A stretch of 64,000 nt of DNA from Cryptomeria japonica (Eukaryota > Streptophyta > Pinopsida > Cupressales > Cupressaceae), in assembly GCF_030272615.1 (NCBI RefSeq), contig NC_081413.1, positions 336,078,302 through 336,142,301 on the forward strand, read 5' to 3'. The notes under the pieces were generated by a model. It had not been told where the DNA came from and did no database searches. It saw only the letters and a program-made list of their open reading frames with translations. The position numbers and the translations under genes were made by a program. The number at the start of each line of letters is the position of its first letter. Positions within the stretch are counted from its first letter, which is position 1. This document shows, one piece after another, positions 33,560 to 44,231 of the stretch.

Positions 33560-33718
33560 AAAAGGGAGGCCTTATTGGAATAGGCCCCACTTTGGAGACA
33601 AGGGAATTAAAATTAAATTAAAAAGCAAACCTAGTGTTTATGGACTCCAGTTTGCTGGTTATTGTTGTTGTTGCTCAATATTTTGTATTATCAGCAAATG
33701 GGTATGTGAAAGCACCAT
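33560..33718 (+). repeat. LTR fragment related to 16.2-16.9 kb
   Basis: The block ggaggccttattggaatagg with ccactttggagaca matches about 16.22-16.26 kb, and ttgttgttgttgctcaatat with gcaaatggg matches about 16.84-16.88 kb. About 500 bp present there are missing here. Confidence 0.6.
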
Positions 33719-33799
33719 GAGGCTCAACAAGATCATTTGAACTCACTACCATGAACAACATCACTACTTGAATAATCATGGGTTCTCCAAAGACTTTGG

Positions 33800-34322
33800 A
33801 GTTCTCCCTTGCTTACCAATTAGCCCATGGGAAAACTCAGCAAAAAGACTAATTGTTCACAAACCAGTTATGCTTGAAAAGGGGACATTACATGATACAA
33901 TATTTGTTGTTGTAGATATATTTTCAAAGATGGTTCATTTTATTATATGCAAGAGAACCAATGATGCCACTAGAGTACCAGATCTATTTTTCAAAGAAGT
34001 TGTGAGGTTGCATGGTGTTCCAAAATCCATTACTTCAAGCTAGAATACAATAAGTTATTTTGTAGGGCTCTATGGAAGAAGTTGGGAACTAAATTGCAAT
34101 TTAGTAGTGCGTACCACCCTTAAACAGCTAGTCAAACTAAGGTAGTAAATAAAAGTTTGAGAATTCTGTTGAGGTACATTGTTTTAGAGAAGCCCAAGCA
34201 ATGGGGCTTGGCTTTAAAACATATTCAATTTGCATATAACACTTTGATAAATAGTTTATAGGAAAATAACCAATCCAAATTATTTATGGTAGGAATCCTA
34301 AGATTGTTTTAGAATTGGTCCA
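33800..34322 (+). pseudogene. Gypsy integrase core remnant
   Basis: Reads DTIFVVVDIFSKMVHFIICK, then TNDATRVPDLFFKEVVRLHG and VPKSIT, the standard Gypsy integrase core. Continuing in shifted frames are sequences for a KLGTKLQFSSAYHP-like block and an AYNTLIN-like block. It breaks off at an inserted LTR fragment at 34323. Confidence 0.85.
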
Positions 34323-34546
34323 TGTAATGTCCCCATTTTCGGACTAGGCGTTGTGAGAGAAAATAATTTAACTAATATCATTGCCAAAGAAACCGAGTGT
34401 CATCCAAAATTTGTATATCATAAATTTAAACAATAGAAAGAACACAAACAGAAATTATCCATTTTCTTACGCATGTAAACTGTTTGACGAAATACCTATT
34501 GTATGAACAACAAAAAAAGTGGAAAATTTTGGTAAGGGATTTTACA
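34323..34546 (+). repeat. Short LTR-like insert splitting the Gypsy integrase
   Basis: 224 bp beginning TGTAATGTCCCCATTTTCGG and ending GGGATTTTACA, between two parts of one integrase frame. Its ends match the TGTAATGTCCCC family. The flanks (gtcca, gctac) do not match, so a clean target duplication is not shown; it may be an internally deleted solo LTR. Confidence 0.6.
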
Positions 34547-34550
34547 GCTA

Positions 34551-34961
34551 CCAATTGCAGAACGGGCCAGTGATGATGCAAATGTATTTGCAAAGCACAT
34601 ATAGCAATTGCAAAATGGAGTAAGAAGAATGCTACAAGGCAACAATAAGAAATGTAAGGCAATAGCTAATGCAACAAGAAGGCCACAAGTATTTGAAGAG
34701 AGAGATTTAGTGATGATATATTTGAAAAGAGAGAGATCTCCCTACGGAACACACAACAAGATGAAGTCTATGAAGATTGTTCAGTGCAAAATTTTGAAGA
34801 AAATAAATGACAATTCTTATGAGGTAAATTTGCCACAAAATTTTGACATTTCTCCAATGTTTAGTGTTTCAACTTTATATGCATTTCATGAAGAAGATAA
34901 CGAAGATGGAGGGGAAGAAGTGAATTGGAAGCAGCAAGTACCTATAACAAAAAAAGAATAA
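34551..34961 (+). pseudogene. Gypsy integrase C-terminal remnant
   Basis: After the insert the frame resumes: FAKHI, a stop, then QLQNGVRRML, RDLVMIYLKRERSPYGTHNK, CKILKKINDNSYEVNLPQNF and DISPMFSVSTLYAFHE. This is the usual end of a Gypsy integrase with its GPF/Y-like module (KI..CKILKKIND). It ends in an acidic tail. It belongs with 33800-34322. Confidence 0.87.
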
Positions 34962-35270
34962 ATGGAATAGGTATTTGGTATAGTGGGAAGAATTGCAACA
35001 AGAGAATAACACTTGGATCTCAAAATGGGAATCGAAAAGGCTGAATAGAACCAAATGTTGGAAATTTAATCAAGGCAACTCGTAGGAGCTGAGTTTCTTT
35101 TCAAATAGAGGAGAATGATGTGAAAGCATAGCTTTTAGAGGCCATAACCTTTGGCTCAAGTAGCCAACAAAGCCTTTTTTTTCCAACATGATCTTTTAGA
35201 GTTCAGGATCTCCATGACCTGCTCACTTCAATTACAACCGTTTTGAGAAATATTGAGGCCTAATTTGACC
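34962..35270. other. No feature recognised (Gypsy 3' flank)
   Basis: Non-coding; probably the sequence after the Gypsy coding region. The hAT element is inserted at its end. Confidence 0.4.
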
Positions 35271-35278
35271 GTCTAAAG

Positions 35279-35420
35279 CATAGATGATACACTCGCCGAA
35301 AACTCGGCGAGTGACAAAAAACTCGCCGAGTTTTTGGACCTGGCGAGTAGTAACAACTTCTACTCGCCAGGAAAACTCGCCGAGTTTTTGGCGAGATTTT
35401 GCCAAAAACTCGCCCGCGTT
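35279..35420 (+). repeat. Left TIR and subterminal repeats of the hAT element
   Basis: The 18-bp terminal repeat is followed by many copies of ACTCGCC and its complement GGCGAGT, several forming the palindrome CTCGCCGAG or CTCGGCGAG. These are likely transposase binding sites by analogy with other hAT elements. Confidence 0.8.
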
Positions 35421-35591
35421 TCCTTATCAGCCGAAAACGGCTTAAAAATGCTTTCATTTTTTGTTTTCCAATATTGTTTTGGGCTGAGAAGGGGGAAACT
35501 CACTTGGAAGGGCTAGCAAGGTGATTTGGGGTGATTATTGAGTGATTCCAAGTGGATTTGAAGGGGATTTGAAGGGAAAATCAGATTCCAG

Positions 35592-35907
35592 GTAAGTTTT
35601 TTAATTTTTTTTTCTATGCTTTTTTAAAACAATTTGTTTATTTTTTGTTGCATTTAGATTGATTACAAATGATTCCTAGGTAGTCTAAATCATTTCTAAG
35701 TTATTTACACAAGATATAACACAAGTTTTGTTGAATTTTCACAATTTTTTTGAAGAATCTAGTTTTCAAAAAAAAATTCAAACCCTACTTTTTTTAGAAA
35801 AAAACTTCGAATGATGTCTAAATTTATTTAAACTAATGTAGATAGTTTGCTTAGTGCTAAATTGTTTAACTAAAATGTTAAAAAAAAATTTCACTTTGTA
35901 TGTGTAG
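35592..35907 (+). other. 5' UTR intron of the hAT transposase gene
   Basis: Donor CCAG|GTAAGT at 35591/35592 and acceptor TGTGTAG|G at 35907, T-rich between them. It lies just upstream of the start codon at 35926. Inferred from splice signals only. Confidence 0.6.
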
Positions 35908-35925
35908 GTTAAGTAAGCATTAATC

Positions 35926-36656
35926 ATGGCAAGGGAGCAATGGCCACTAGATCCATGCCCATCTGGATTTATAGGCACCCGTCCTAGAGGTGCTAGAGAT
36001 GGGGCATGGAGGTATACCTATGAGGGACCCGATCCTGGGTCAATTATATGCATAAAGTGTGAGAGAATACTTCATGGAGGCATCAACCGCCTCAAATACC
36101 ACCTTGCAGGAATAGATAGGCATGATGCTAGAGCATGCCCTGGGACCAGTGAAGAAATTAAAAGACAAATGAATGCCCTACTTGCAGCTGGGGAAGAGAA
36201 GAAATTGCAAAGGTAGAGGGCAAAGCTAGCCATGAGATCAGCCATAGCTGAATCTCAAGGTGTTTCTATTGACCTTGAAGAGGAAGAAGAAGCACTTGAG
36301 GGCATAGTGGACTCTCGGCGTGGCCCACGTATCCGCAAACCCACCATCAGCTCGCCCATTGCTTCTGCTTCCTCTAGTAGAGTACCTGGCACTGTTCCAC
36401 TTCCATCACAATGATCAGGGTCGATAGGTGATTATTTTGTGCCCAGAAACACACCTGGAGCACAACCATCATTAGAGGCTAGTTGATGGAATAAGGAGGT
36501 ACATGAGAAAACTGACATTGCAGTTGCTGATTTTTGGTACTTCAACAATATTGCATTCAATGTGGCGGAGAATGCTTATTGGCTGAATTTGGTGACTGCT
36601 ATGATAGTTTCAGGAAAGGGGTACAAGGCCCCTTCTCGCAAGGATTTGAGTGGGAG
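35926..36656 (+). pseudogene. hAT transposase exon 1 (BED zinc finger)
   Basis: Starts MAREQWPLDPCPSGFIG. A BED-type DNA-binding finger follows: CIKCERILHGGINRLKYHLA then a downstream Cys in ARACPG. Next are a Lys-rich stretch, an acidic run (DLEEEEEALEG), a linker, and the start of the conserved domain (YKAPSRKDLSGR). Three in-frame stops (36214-36216, 36412-36414 and about 36484) break it. It ends at the donor GGGAG|GTTAGT. BED fingers bind the terminal or subterminal repeats in hAT transposases. Confidence 0.88.
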
Positions 36657-36768
36657 GTTAGTAAATTACTACATAGTCCACTTGATTTCATTTTTAATTA
36701 TTTTTTAGATTTCTTGTTTATTAAATCAAAATTGTGTACTAAGGCCTAATTTCACTTTGCACTTACAG

Positions 36769-37067
36769 GTTGCTCACAAATGCAGTTGCTAGGGCAAGAA
36801 AAGTGATGGAGGATCAAAAAATTGATTGGACAAATTATGGCTGCACCATTCTTTCTTATGGGTGGACAGATGGCAAGAACCGCACCATCATCAATTGTTT
36901 GGTCGCTTGCAAGGACAATGTAGTGTTTTTGAAATCTGTTGATGCCTCCAACAAGGTGAAAAATGCAGAAACATTGGCTGGAATGTTGGAGCATGTCATC
37001 ATGGAGGTGGGGGTAGAGAATGTGGTGCAAATCATCACAGATAATGCAGCAGCATATGTGTCAGCAG
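36769..37067 (+). pseudogene. hAT transposase exon 2 (DUF659 / catalytic core, first part)
   Basis: Acceptor TTACAG|G. Reads LLTNAVARARKVMEDQKIDW, then GCTILSYGWTDGKNRTIINC, FLKSVDAS and VENVVQIITDNAAAYVSAG. The usual DGWTD motif here has Tyr (codon 36857-36859) in place of the first Asp, which in hAT transposases is a catalytic metal ligand; the second Asp (ITDNA) is present. This codon change alone would be expected to abolish cutting. It ends at donor CAG|GTAGAA. Confidence 0.9.
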
Positions 37068-37176
37068 GTAGAATCCTTTTGAATTATCACCTTTAGGCAT
37101 TAGCAATATTATCATTTGTTGTGGGCTTTGTTTTACTTGGTTGCATATTTCTTAAGAATAAATTCTTCTTTTGCAG

Positions 37177-37574
37177 GAAGAATCCTCCAAGAGAGGCACC
37201 CCACTCTTTTTTGGACACCTTGTGCAGCACATGTCCTTGACCTTCTTTTGGAGGACATAGGAAAACTTGAGTGGATGACTCTAGTTGTGGAAGATGCAAG
37301 GAGGATCACCAAATATATCTACAATCACCCTTGGGTCCTAAATTTGATGAGACAACACACGCAAGGGAAAGATTTGGTGAGAGCTAGTGTCACAAGGTTT
37401 GCAACGATTTTCTTGACGTTGCAAAGCATTCTTGCTGCATTGACTTCTTTGAAACAAATGTTTGTGAGTGGAGAATAGCTTTACTCACCTTATTCAAAGA
37501 AGCCTGAAGGAGAGGTTGTCGCATGCATAGTCTTCGACAACCAATTTGCACAAAGGGCTACAAAGATTGCGAAG
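37177..37574 (+). pseudogene. hAT transposase exon 3
   Basis: Acceptor TTGCAG|G; reads GRILQERHPTLFWTPCAAHV then LDLLLEDIGKL, RASVTRFATIFLTLQSIL, and after one in-frame TAG (37476-37478 region, where Trp is expected) continues to ATKIAK. The CAAHVLDLLL motif is the conserved insertion-domain lead-in of hAT transposases. The donor is GCGAAG|GTTG; element B is inserted four bases into the following intron. Confidence 0.9.
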
Positions 37575-37578
37575 GTTG
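37574..37578. repeat. Target-site duplication of element B (left)
   Basis: ggttg, repeated at 44930-44934. Its first g is the last base of hAT exon 3, so the duplication straddles the splice donor. Confidence 0.88.
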
Positions 37579-37625
37579 TGTTGTGACCATTTCACACATC
37601 GCCCCATTGAAAATGGGGACCCCCT
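37579..37625 (+). promoter_or_regulatory. Conserved 5'-terminal double hairpin of element B
   Basis: TTGTGACC, TTTCACACATCGCCCCATT and AATGGGGACCCC are shared with A (27849) and C (56994). Two stems can form: TGTGA/TCACA and CCCCATT/AATGGGG. In C the second stem has one mismatch. Confidence 0.7.
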
Positions 37626-38021
37626 CTTTTTGCTCGTTTTTCCCTCGTTTTTCGCCTTCGTTTTTAGGATTTTGTTAGTCAGTTAGTTGTCTGGATTTAG
37701 GGTCAAGCCTTAGGGTTTTAATTTCTCTCTTTTCAGGCCAAAATCCAATCGTTTTTGAGAGCTTTTGAGCTTCCTTTTCTAGGATGCAAATTTTGAATGC
37801 AATGAATTCGCCAGAATGGTCTAATGTTCAATTGGAATGTTGATGCAGAGCTTAAATTTGTCTAAGTATTGAGAGTGAAGTGTGAATTTTTGTCCGATTG
37901 AATATTTTGACTAAATTTTGACTTTTTTGATCTTTGATCCTGGGCATTGGAAATGATTTGTTTTTGCCTTGTGAAGTGTTAAAATGTGAAAAATCATGTT
38001 ATTTTGGCATGTAGGAGCAAA

Positions 38022-39791
38022 ATCGCTCCTGTCCCTCAGTGAAGGACGGGAGCTCATTTTCAAATATCTCACTATTCCTGCAGAGTCAAGACGAATTTCA
38101 AATTGGAAGTGATGGAGAACGGCGAGATCTTTCCATTGAATATAAATTGAAGATTTTCATGAGCACCGAAACGCCTCCAGGAGGAAAATCGCTCCTGTCC
38201 CTCAGTGAAGGACCGGAGCTACAAATCAAATTTTGCCTTGTCCTTGCGAGATTTCGTTGATTTGATGATTTGAAGAGGTCCAAAGGAAGATGCTTTACCA
38301 AATGAATATAATTTGAAGTGCTAACACAAAGGAGAATGGTCCAGAATGCAAAGTTCGCTCCTGTCCCTCTCCAAGGGACCAGGGCGAAGTACCTTATAGC
38401 TCCCGTCCCTCTCCCAGGGACCAGAGCGATGTCCTTCATTGAGCAAAATCCAGGCAAAAATCAAGATAAGTTTACGTCCAAAGGCAAGGAAGAGCGTGAG
38501 ATGAACTCATTGAATACAAATTGAAGATTTTTAAACGTCCACAAGGGTCCCAAAATGCCCAGTTCGCTCCTGTCCCTCAGGAAGGGACCAGAGCGATTTT
38601 GTTATAATTAATTTTCTTGCCAAGTTGCAGACGATATCCAGGCATGGATGAATGGAGTAGAGCATGACGAATCCGTTGAATATAAATTTGGAGCCTGACA
38701 AAATGAAATGAAGGCCACAAGAGATGGATCGCTCCTGTCCCTCTCCAAGGGACCAGGGCGATACAATGGTTATATTGCCTTTTACTTAAGTTTGAAATCG
38801 ATCTAAGTCAAGACGAAGGGTGGTATGAACATCTTAAGGCATCTTCATCGAGCACAAGCACTTAAAGGTCATCACAATGAAGAAATTTGCACCCTAAGAC
38901 CTAGTTCGCTCCTGTCCTTTGGACAAGGACCAGGGCGATGTTGGATATATTGGCCATTTCATGCAAGATTTACGTAAGATCAAGGGTTTGCAAGGTCTTA
39001 GAGGGTCCATGGTGCCTTTTGAAGGTGATACACAAAGATTTTGAACGTAAAATGATCACCAAGATGTACATAGGGACCATATCGCTCCTGTCCCTCTCCA
39101 AGGGACCAGGGCGATTTGCCTTGGACTCTTCGTTTTGTTTCGAGTTCATGCCAAGTCAAATACTCCACAAGATCATACAAGGTTTGAGACATCGTTTGAA
39201 GATCACATGCAAGAATCTTGAACGTCCAAACATCGTCAAACATGCTAAAAAGCTCACATCGCTCCTGTCCTTTGGACAAGGACCAAGGCGATCCCATCAA
39301 AAACACTCATATTCCTTCAAAGTCGAGGCAAGGCGAGGATGAACAAGGTAAGGGACGGCGTTTGGAAGACATCACAACGAAGATTGGAGTTAAAGTTTGC
39401 TAAGATTAAGGAGAAAGACATGGATCGCTCCTGTCCCTCTCCAAGGGACAAGGGCGATGATCCCTCTAAATGTCCAAACACCACATGCAAACAAATGGAG
39501 CGAACATAGAAGGAACGAACAAAGATGTTATTCGCTCTACAATGAAGGATCGAAGATCAAAAATGCGAGGTCTACGTGAAAACATGGAGATCGCTCCTGT
39601 CCCTCTCCAAGGGACAAGGGCGATGATACACCCAAAGGCACTTATGCGCACATGCAAGGCAATCAAATTCGAAGGACCCATCAAAATGATCGATATTGAA
39701 CGTGGAAAGGAAGGAGATGAACATTAAAATTGCAAGAATTATGACAAAAATCTTGGATCGCTCCTGTCCCTCTCCAAGGGACCAGGGCGAT
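38022..39791 (+). repeat. Array of 12 imperfect palindromes in element B, about 167-bp spacing
   Basis: Each unit has a left arm like ATCGCTCCTGTCCCT and a right arm like AGGGACCAGGGCGAT, complementary at 12 of 15 positions across a loop of about five bases. Starts: 38022, 38188, 38355, 38399, 38564, 38728, 38906, 39081, 39258, 39424, 39590, 39757. Apart from one 44-base gap, spacings run from 164 to 178. The spacers are only weakly alike (GAACGTCCA-type words recur), while the palindromes are nearly constant. Confidence 0.93.
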
Positions 39792-40646
39792 GAGGTACGT
39801 CCCTTTCGTTTTCATAATTTTGGCGCCAAATAAACATTTCAAATTTTCCTTAAATGCTAAGTTCGATAAAATTGAAAATCCTATTTAAATTAGCATTTAA
39901 TATGGCGTTGATCATTTATTAATTATTTTGCCTTTATTAAAAAATCGAAATTTATAAATTAAAACGAAAGGCATTTAATTAATCATTAATTAATTAATAA
40001 AAAATCGAATTGGAGCGCTCATATATGGAGGTCGGCCTTGCTATTTAATTAAAAAATCATTTTAAAAAATTGTTTTATCTCCAAGTCGGCCTACGGGCAT
40101 GGAGAGGTGCAAGCGCTATATATGGAGGGTGAAAACTATTGTTTTCACATCATTATTTTTATCCCTCTACATGCGAATTAAGGAGAAGGAAGGAAGTGCG
40201 AAGTGTGGGGTGTGAATTCCATTCAAATCCAAGGTGGCGCTATTACATCAAAGGTGGTGCGATACTTCATTTGAGCGAATTTGAAGACCACACCAGAGGC
40301 GATATTTGAAGATCACGTTCAATCCAAAGGTGGCGAAGTTGATCTTTTGAGGAGATAACTTTGAAGATCATTTATACATCAATTTTGCCTAGGCGATCTT
40401 TTGTCTTTTTGCATTCTAGAGCTAGCTCTCTATTGAGGTATGGCGATTTGATTTTATTGTTTTATTTGTTGATCGTCATATTTTAAATTTTGAAGTTTTG
40501 AATTTTGAATCTCTTAGCTCAATCATCGTTGTTTTTTAGGAAATGATAACTCTAGAGACTTATCATGACGTTTCCTAAAAAATTCTCTCTCTAATCTATG
40601 TTATTTATTGCAAAATCTAGTCCTTATAATGAAATGTTGTGTAGGT

Positions 40647-43082
40647 ATGGCGACCCCGAAGGCGGGAGCATCCACTAGCCGCTCAGCTCTCATGAAAGAA
40701 GATCAGAAGACCGAAGAAGTGGAGACCAAGATCGTGTCGAAGTGGAGCAACATTGGAGATACAAACTTGGGGAACTTTAGCACGAAGAAGTTTCGAGAGG
40801 TCCCCTACATTGGCAAGCCATCACCTGTCGCCCGGAGAATAATAGAGAGTGGCATCATTAAGGCGGCCGGCTTTCCTCCAGCTGTTCAGTGCCACGAGTT
40901 GATGATCGAGTGTGCTCGTCACTATGATCCACAGTCCAGGACAATTGTGTCCAATGAGGGAAACACTTTGGCGTACCTTTCAGAGGAAGCTATAAGTGAA
41001 GCTTTCCATCTTCCAGAGCACAGGGACATGATATATAAGAGCATTGAAGGAGCCAGATCAGTGTACGATGATGATCCAGATGCTTGCCTAAGCATAATCA
41101 ACAAGAACTGGCTACTCAAGAGTTGTCCCCGTCTAAGCAAGGTACCGAACACACCGCACCGGATTGATTTCCAGGAGGAATACAGAGATTTGATTACTAT
41201 GCTCAACCAAGTTACAGGAGCACCTCATGCCTTCTATTTTGAGAAGTGGATGTTTTACTTCATCCAGGTGATTGTTCAAGGAAAGGGTACGATACATTGG
41301 GCTAGGATAATTAGCCATTGCTTAGACGTACAGTTGAGGAGACTCAGGGCTACTAAGTCCTTCCACATGAGTTCATACGTCATCTATGCTTTGATCAGGA
41401 GTGTTGAGTACGCAGGACTACCTCACAGAGGAATGATTGGAAGAGGACCCGGTGAGGTCAGAGCTTGTGAATCCTATGCCTACTTGCATCATCCGCCAGG
41501 GAAAAACTACAAGTTAGTTAATGATACTTTCACGATGAACATCACAAGGACGTTGCAAGGAGGGATTCACAATAGATTATCTCAGGATGCCCAGGAATTC
41601 ATCAAGAGGTACGGTGCTTGGTTCATTCAGTTTCCCAAGTTCACTTACATTAGAGTGCATGGATGTCCTTTACCTCCATACATGTTGCCGAGATATCCAA
41701 CAGACAGAATTGTGTTACTTGAGGTAACAAGGCAGTTGGCAGCATATGTGAAGGCATTCAGACACAGACATCAGAATGGAGTTCAGGTACCTATTATTTT
41801 GGGTAATTCAGTTGAGGTATGTCCTAATGTCTTAGCCATGGATGACGCAGAGAAGGAGTTAGCCTTGTATTCTTTTTCATCTTTTGCTTGGAGAAATAGT
41901 TTTGATCCACATGGACATTTAGAGGAGACGATCGGTAGAAGATTTAAACATGAGCACCAAATTGAAGATTTTATGATGAACCTCCTAGATGATCTTGAAG
42001 TGAAACGAAAGATACATTCTAGATTGCCTTTGGATTTCATCAGGAAATGCAGGATTTACAGAGTGGCCGACCAAGCTCAGGACAATGGCAGGCACATCCA
42101 GTCTTCCTATGATAGAGAAAGCAAAACAATAAGTTTGAATTGGAATGAGCCCGAGGTCGTGGATTTAGATGCTTTGATGGCACCAGTCTTGTCTTGTACT
42201 CGCAGATGGGTAGACGTTCAGCATCAGAAGTTGAGAGAACAAGGCATAGCTATGTCTTTTACTTTGGAAGAGAAACCAGCCGAAGGTGGAGCAAGTGTGA
42301 GTGAAGGCAATCCTAATCCTAGGAATTCAGGTGAAGGTAACCTTCGATGTGCCAGTGAGGGCAATCTCCATCCGAGAGGTTCGAAGAGAAAGGAAAGATC
42401 AGAAAAGAAAGAGTCTTCCAAGAAAAAGCAAGGTGCCAACAAAGATCAAACACCAGGTACTTCTTCTAGATCAGAGAATAGAACAATTCAAGTGGAAGAG
42501 TCCATGGAGTCTATGGTACAGAATGACAGGCAGGAGGAAGGACAGGCACAGCATGTTTCATCAGATGGATCTCTCCAAGACTATGAGTTAGAAGAAGATA
42601 ATGAAATGACATCTCCTCCCAGACAAGAAGAAATAGTGCATAAAGAGATTCAAGTTCAAGAGACAAGATCGAATATCCCAGATTGGTTGAAGGAAAGATT
42701 GACTAAGGTGATCGTAGTAGAGGACGAGGACAATGCAATTGATTTAGAGAGCCTTGTTGGACGCTCACATGAAGTAACAGAAAAGAAGAAGGCTACCAAG
42801 ATGTCCAAGATGATTCGAGATGAGACTGGATCCAGAAAACTGCAGATAGCTACACCGGCAGCAGACAAATATGAGGGTGAGATCCTAGCAGAGGAATATG
42901 ATATACAGACTTTTGAGTTAGGACCATCCACAGCAGAGCAGACTTTAGATGATGCCACCGACACATTTGAGGCATTGAAGGACAAGCTTAGAGAAGAAAT
43001 GGAGAAAAATAGAAAGCTTGAGAGAGAGGTCGGTGCATGGAGGACATATTTCAGTCACATCAATGAACCTTTGGGACGTTAG
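40647..43082 (+). CDS. Element B reading frame, N-terminal and middle parts, unknown family
   Basis: Over 800 codons open without a stop. The start at MATPKAGAST is preferred because it follows an acceptor-like TGTGTAG; upstream ATGs at 40608 and 40629 are in frame too. Residues about 40-470 form the most conserved region (IIKAAGFPPAVQCHELMIEC; LAYLSEEAISEAFHLPEH; TRTLQGGIHNRL; LPRYPTDRIVLLEVTRQL). Then comes a charged linker with a nuclear-localisation-like KRKERSEKKESSKKK, an acidic stretch, the motif SKMIRDETG, and a predicted coiled coil (LREEMEKNRKLEREV). It ends with TAG, but the same frame goes on. The pattern 'recognition motif, then AIxExFxLP' loosely recalls putative plant transposon proteins; that is a guess. 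Function unknown. Confidence 0.8.
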   Translation: MATPKAGASTSRSALMKEDQKTEEVETKIVSKWSNIGDTNLGNFSTKKFREVPYIGKPSPVARRIIESGIIKAAGFPPAVQCHELMIECARHYDPQSRTIVSNEGNTLAYLSEEAISEAFHLPEHRDMIYKSIEGARSVYDDDPDACLSIINKNWLLKSCPRLSKVPNTPHRIDFQEEYRDLITMLNQVTGAPHAFYFEKWMFYFIQVIVQGKGTIHWARIISHCLDVQLRRLRATKSFHMSSYVIYALIRSVEYAGLPHRGMIGRGPGEVRACESYAYLHHPPGKNYKLVNDTFTMNITRTLQGGIHNRLSQDAQEFIKRYGAWFIQFPKFTYIRVHGCPLPPYMLPRYPTDRIVLLEVTRQLAAYVKAFRHRHQNGVQVPIILGNSVEVCPNVLAMDDAEKELALYSFSSFAWRNSFDPHGHLEETIGRRFKHEHQIEDFMMNLLDDLEVKRKIHSRLPLDFIRKCRIYRVADQAQDNGRHIQSSYDRESKTISLNWNEPEVVDLDALMAPVLSCTRRWVDVQHQKLREQGIAMSFTLEEKPAEGGASVSEGNPNPRNSGEGNLRCASEGNLHPRGSKRKERSEKKESSKKKQGANKDQTPGTSSRSENRTIQVEESMESMVQNDRQEEGQAQHVSSDGSLQDYELEEDNEMTSPPRQEEIVHKEIQVQETRSNIPDWLKERLTKVIVVEDEDNAIDLESLVGRSHEVTEKKKATKMSKMIRDETGSRKLQIATPAADKYEGEILAEEYDIQTFELGPSTAEQTLDDATDTFEALKDKLREEMEKNRKLEREVGAWRTYFSHINEPLGR

Positions 43083-43868
43083 GATCCAGTTAGATCACCA
43101 GTGCAGGCATTGCCACTTCAATCAATCAATGAAGCAGAAAGATTCAGGAACCTGGTTCAACGTACATGTAGTTGGATGGATAGATCTCATACAGTGGCCA
43201 TAGAATTTGTTACAAGGATGATGAAGATCATTCATCAGGCTATCCAAGTTCTTGAGATAATCCACAAATTGATGACAACAGTTGCTGCATTTGCCCATAC
43301 CAAGGACGTTGTCATTCCTGTCTTGAGAGTTATTAGACACACATCAAGAAAAATTTTAGCGCAGGAGAGGATCTTGGAGGGTGATTCTCACAGTTTGTTC
43401 CAGTGGTCAACCTTACTCCATATGAAGAATGTTTTCTTCGAGGACATCAGTGTTAGATGTGGCCAACTTGAGGAAGTGATCAATCCGATCCAAGACAAAG
43501 TATTTGAGGTACTTCGTACCATTCTTGGCAGAGGGATCGAGGTCGAGACAGATGTGGATATGCAGGAATTTGAGGATAGAATCAAGATCATCTTTCGCAA
43601 GGACGCAGATGTTACAGATGAGCAGTATGATCAGATGTTTGCCACCATGCTCCTGATTGATAGAACGAAGGAACTTGAACCTTCATGGGACGCAGCTCTT
43701 CTAGATGCATTCGATCAGGTCATCCACTTAGAGGAGAGTATGAAGAATCTTCCCGAGATTCCAATCACAGAAATCGAAGGAATCGTGACAAAATTCATTG
43801 CATATGCTAAGAAAGAGAATTGGAAAGGGAATAAGATTCTAGATGAAAGGTTGTTACAGATGACATGA
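43083..43868 (+). pseudogene. C-terminal continuation of the element B protein after an in-frame TAG
   Basis: The frame continues for 262 codons past the TAG at 43080-43082, with INEAERFRNLVQRTCSWMDR, NPIQDKVFEVLRTILGRGIE and IEGIVTKFIAYAKKENWKGN, ending QMT. The homologous part of element C is joined to the rest without a stop at this place (SISMEELDSVLARFLEYARR; near-identical endings in position and character), so the TAG in B is probably a point mutation or a read-through site. Mostly helical by residue pattern; no known domain. Confidence 0.65.
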
Positions 43869-43970
43869 CATCTTATTTCTCATTGGTTGATACCTCCTAG
43901 GTTTTTGTGCCGAATTTAATATTTGGCTATGTATTTAATATTGTTCAGTAAAAAGGAGGTCATTTGTAAC

Positions 43971-44060
43971 AAACCCTAATTAGGGTTTAGGTGTCATGAT
44001 CTTGTCCGTTGATTTACTTTCAATCTGGACCTTTCATTGTAACTGGGGATGCTATATATA
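43971..44060 (+). promoter_or_regulatory. Telobox palindrome and TATA box of element B
   Basis: AAACCCTAATTAGGGTTT, then GATCTTGTCCGTTGAT and CAATCTGGACC, then GCTATATATACCCCC. The same order is found in C (63038-63136) and A. It lies after the coding region and in the same orientation, so it would drive transcription out through the 3' end, as an LTR promoter does. Confidence 0.72.
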
Positions 44061-44225
44061 CCCCCATTTTTCATTTGTAATATATAATAGTGTAATAGAG
44101 GAATAGAGTAAGAGTCAATAGTTGATGTAAGAGAGATTAGAGTTAGAAGCAATTTTATTTTGTAGCAAGATTGAGTTTTGAAGAGAGACATTCAAGCAAT
44201 TGTTGTACATGATGACTTGGACATC

Positions 44226-44231
44226 AATAAA
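44226..44231 (+). terminator. Possible polyadenylation signal of element B
   Basis: AATAAA about 170 bases after the TATA box, at the place where the R region of an LTR would carry its poly(A) signal. Suggestive only. Confidence 0.4.

Noticed and set aside
34323-34546. Exact target duplication around the insert in the Gypsy integrase
   Set aside because: gtcca and gctac differ, so only the interruption itself is claimed.
38098-38457. Minus-strand open frames across the element B palindromes
   Set aside because: The recurrent residues (LVPGRGTGA type) come from reading the repeat itself.
38022-39791. CRISPR array (regular palindromic repeats with unique spacers)
   Set aside because: Plant retroelement context, spacers of ~130 bases that are themselves distantly related, and no cas genes. 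It is a satellite-like array inside element B.
40647-43868. A single-copy host gene
   Set aside because: It lies within an element with exact target duplications, and a homologue occupies the same place in element C.
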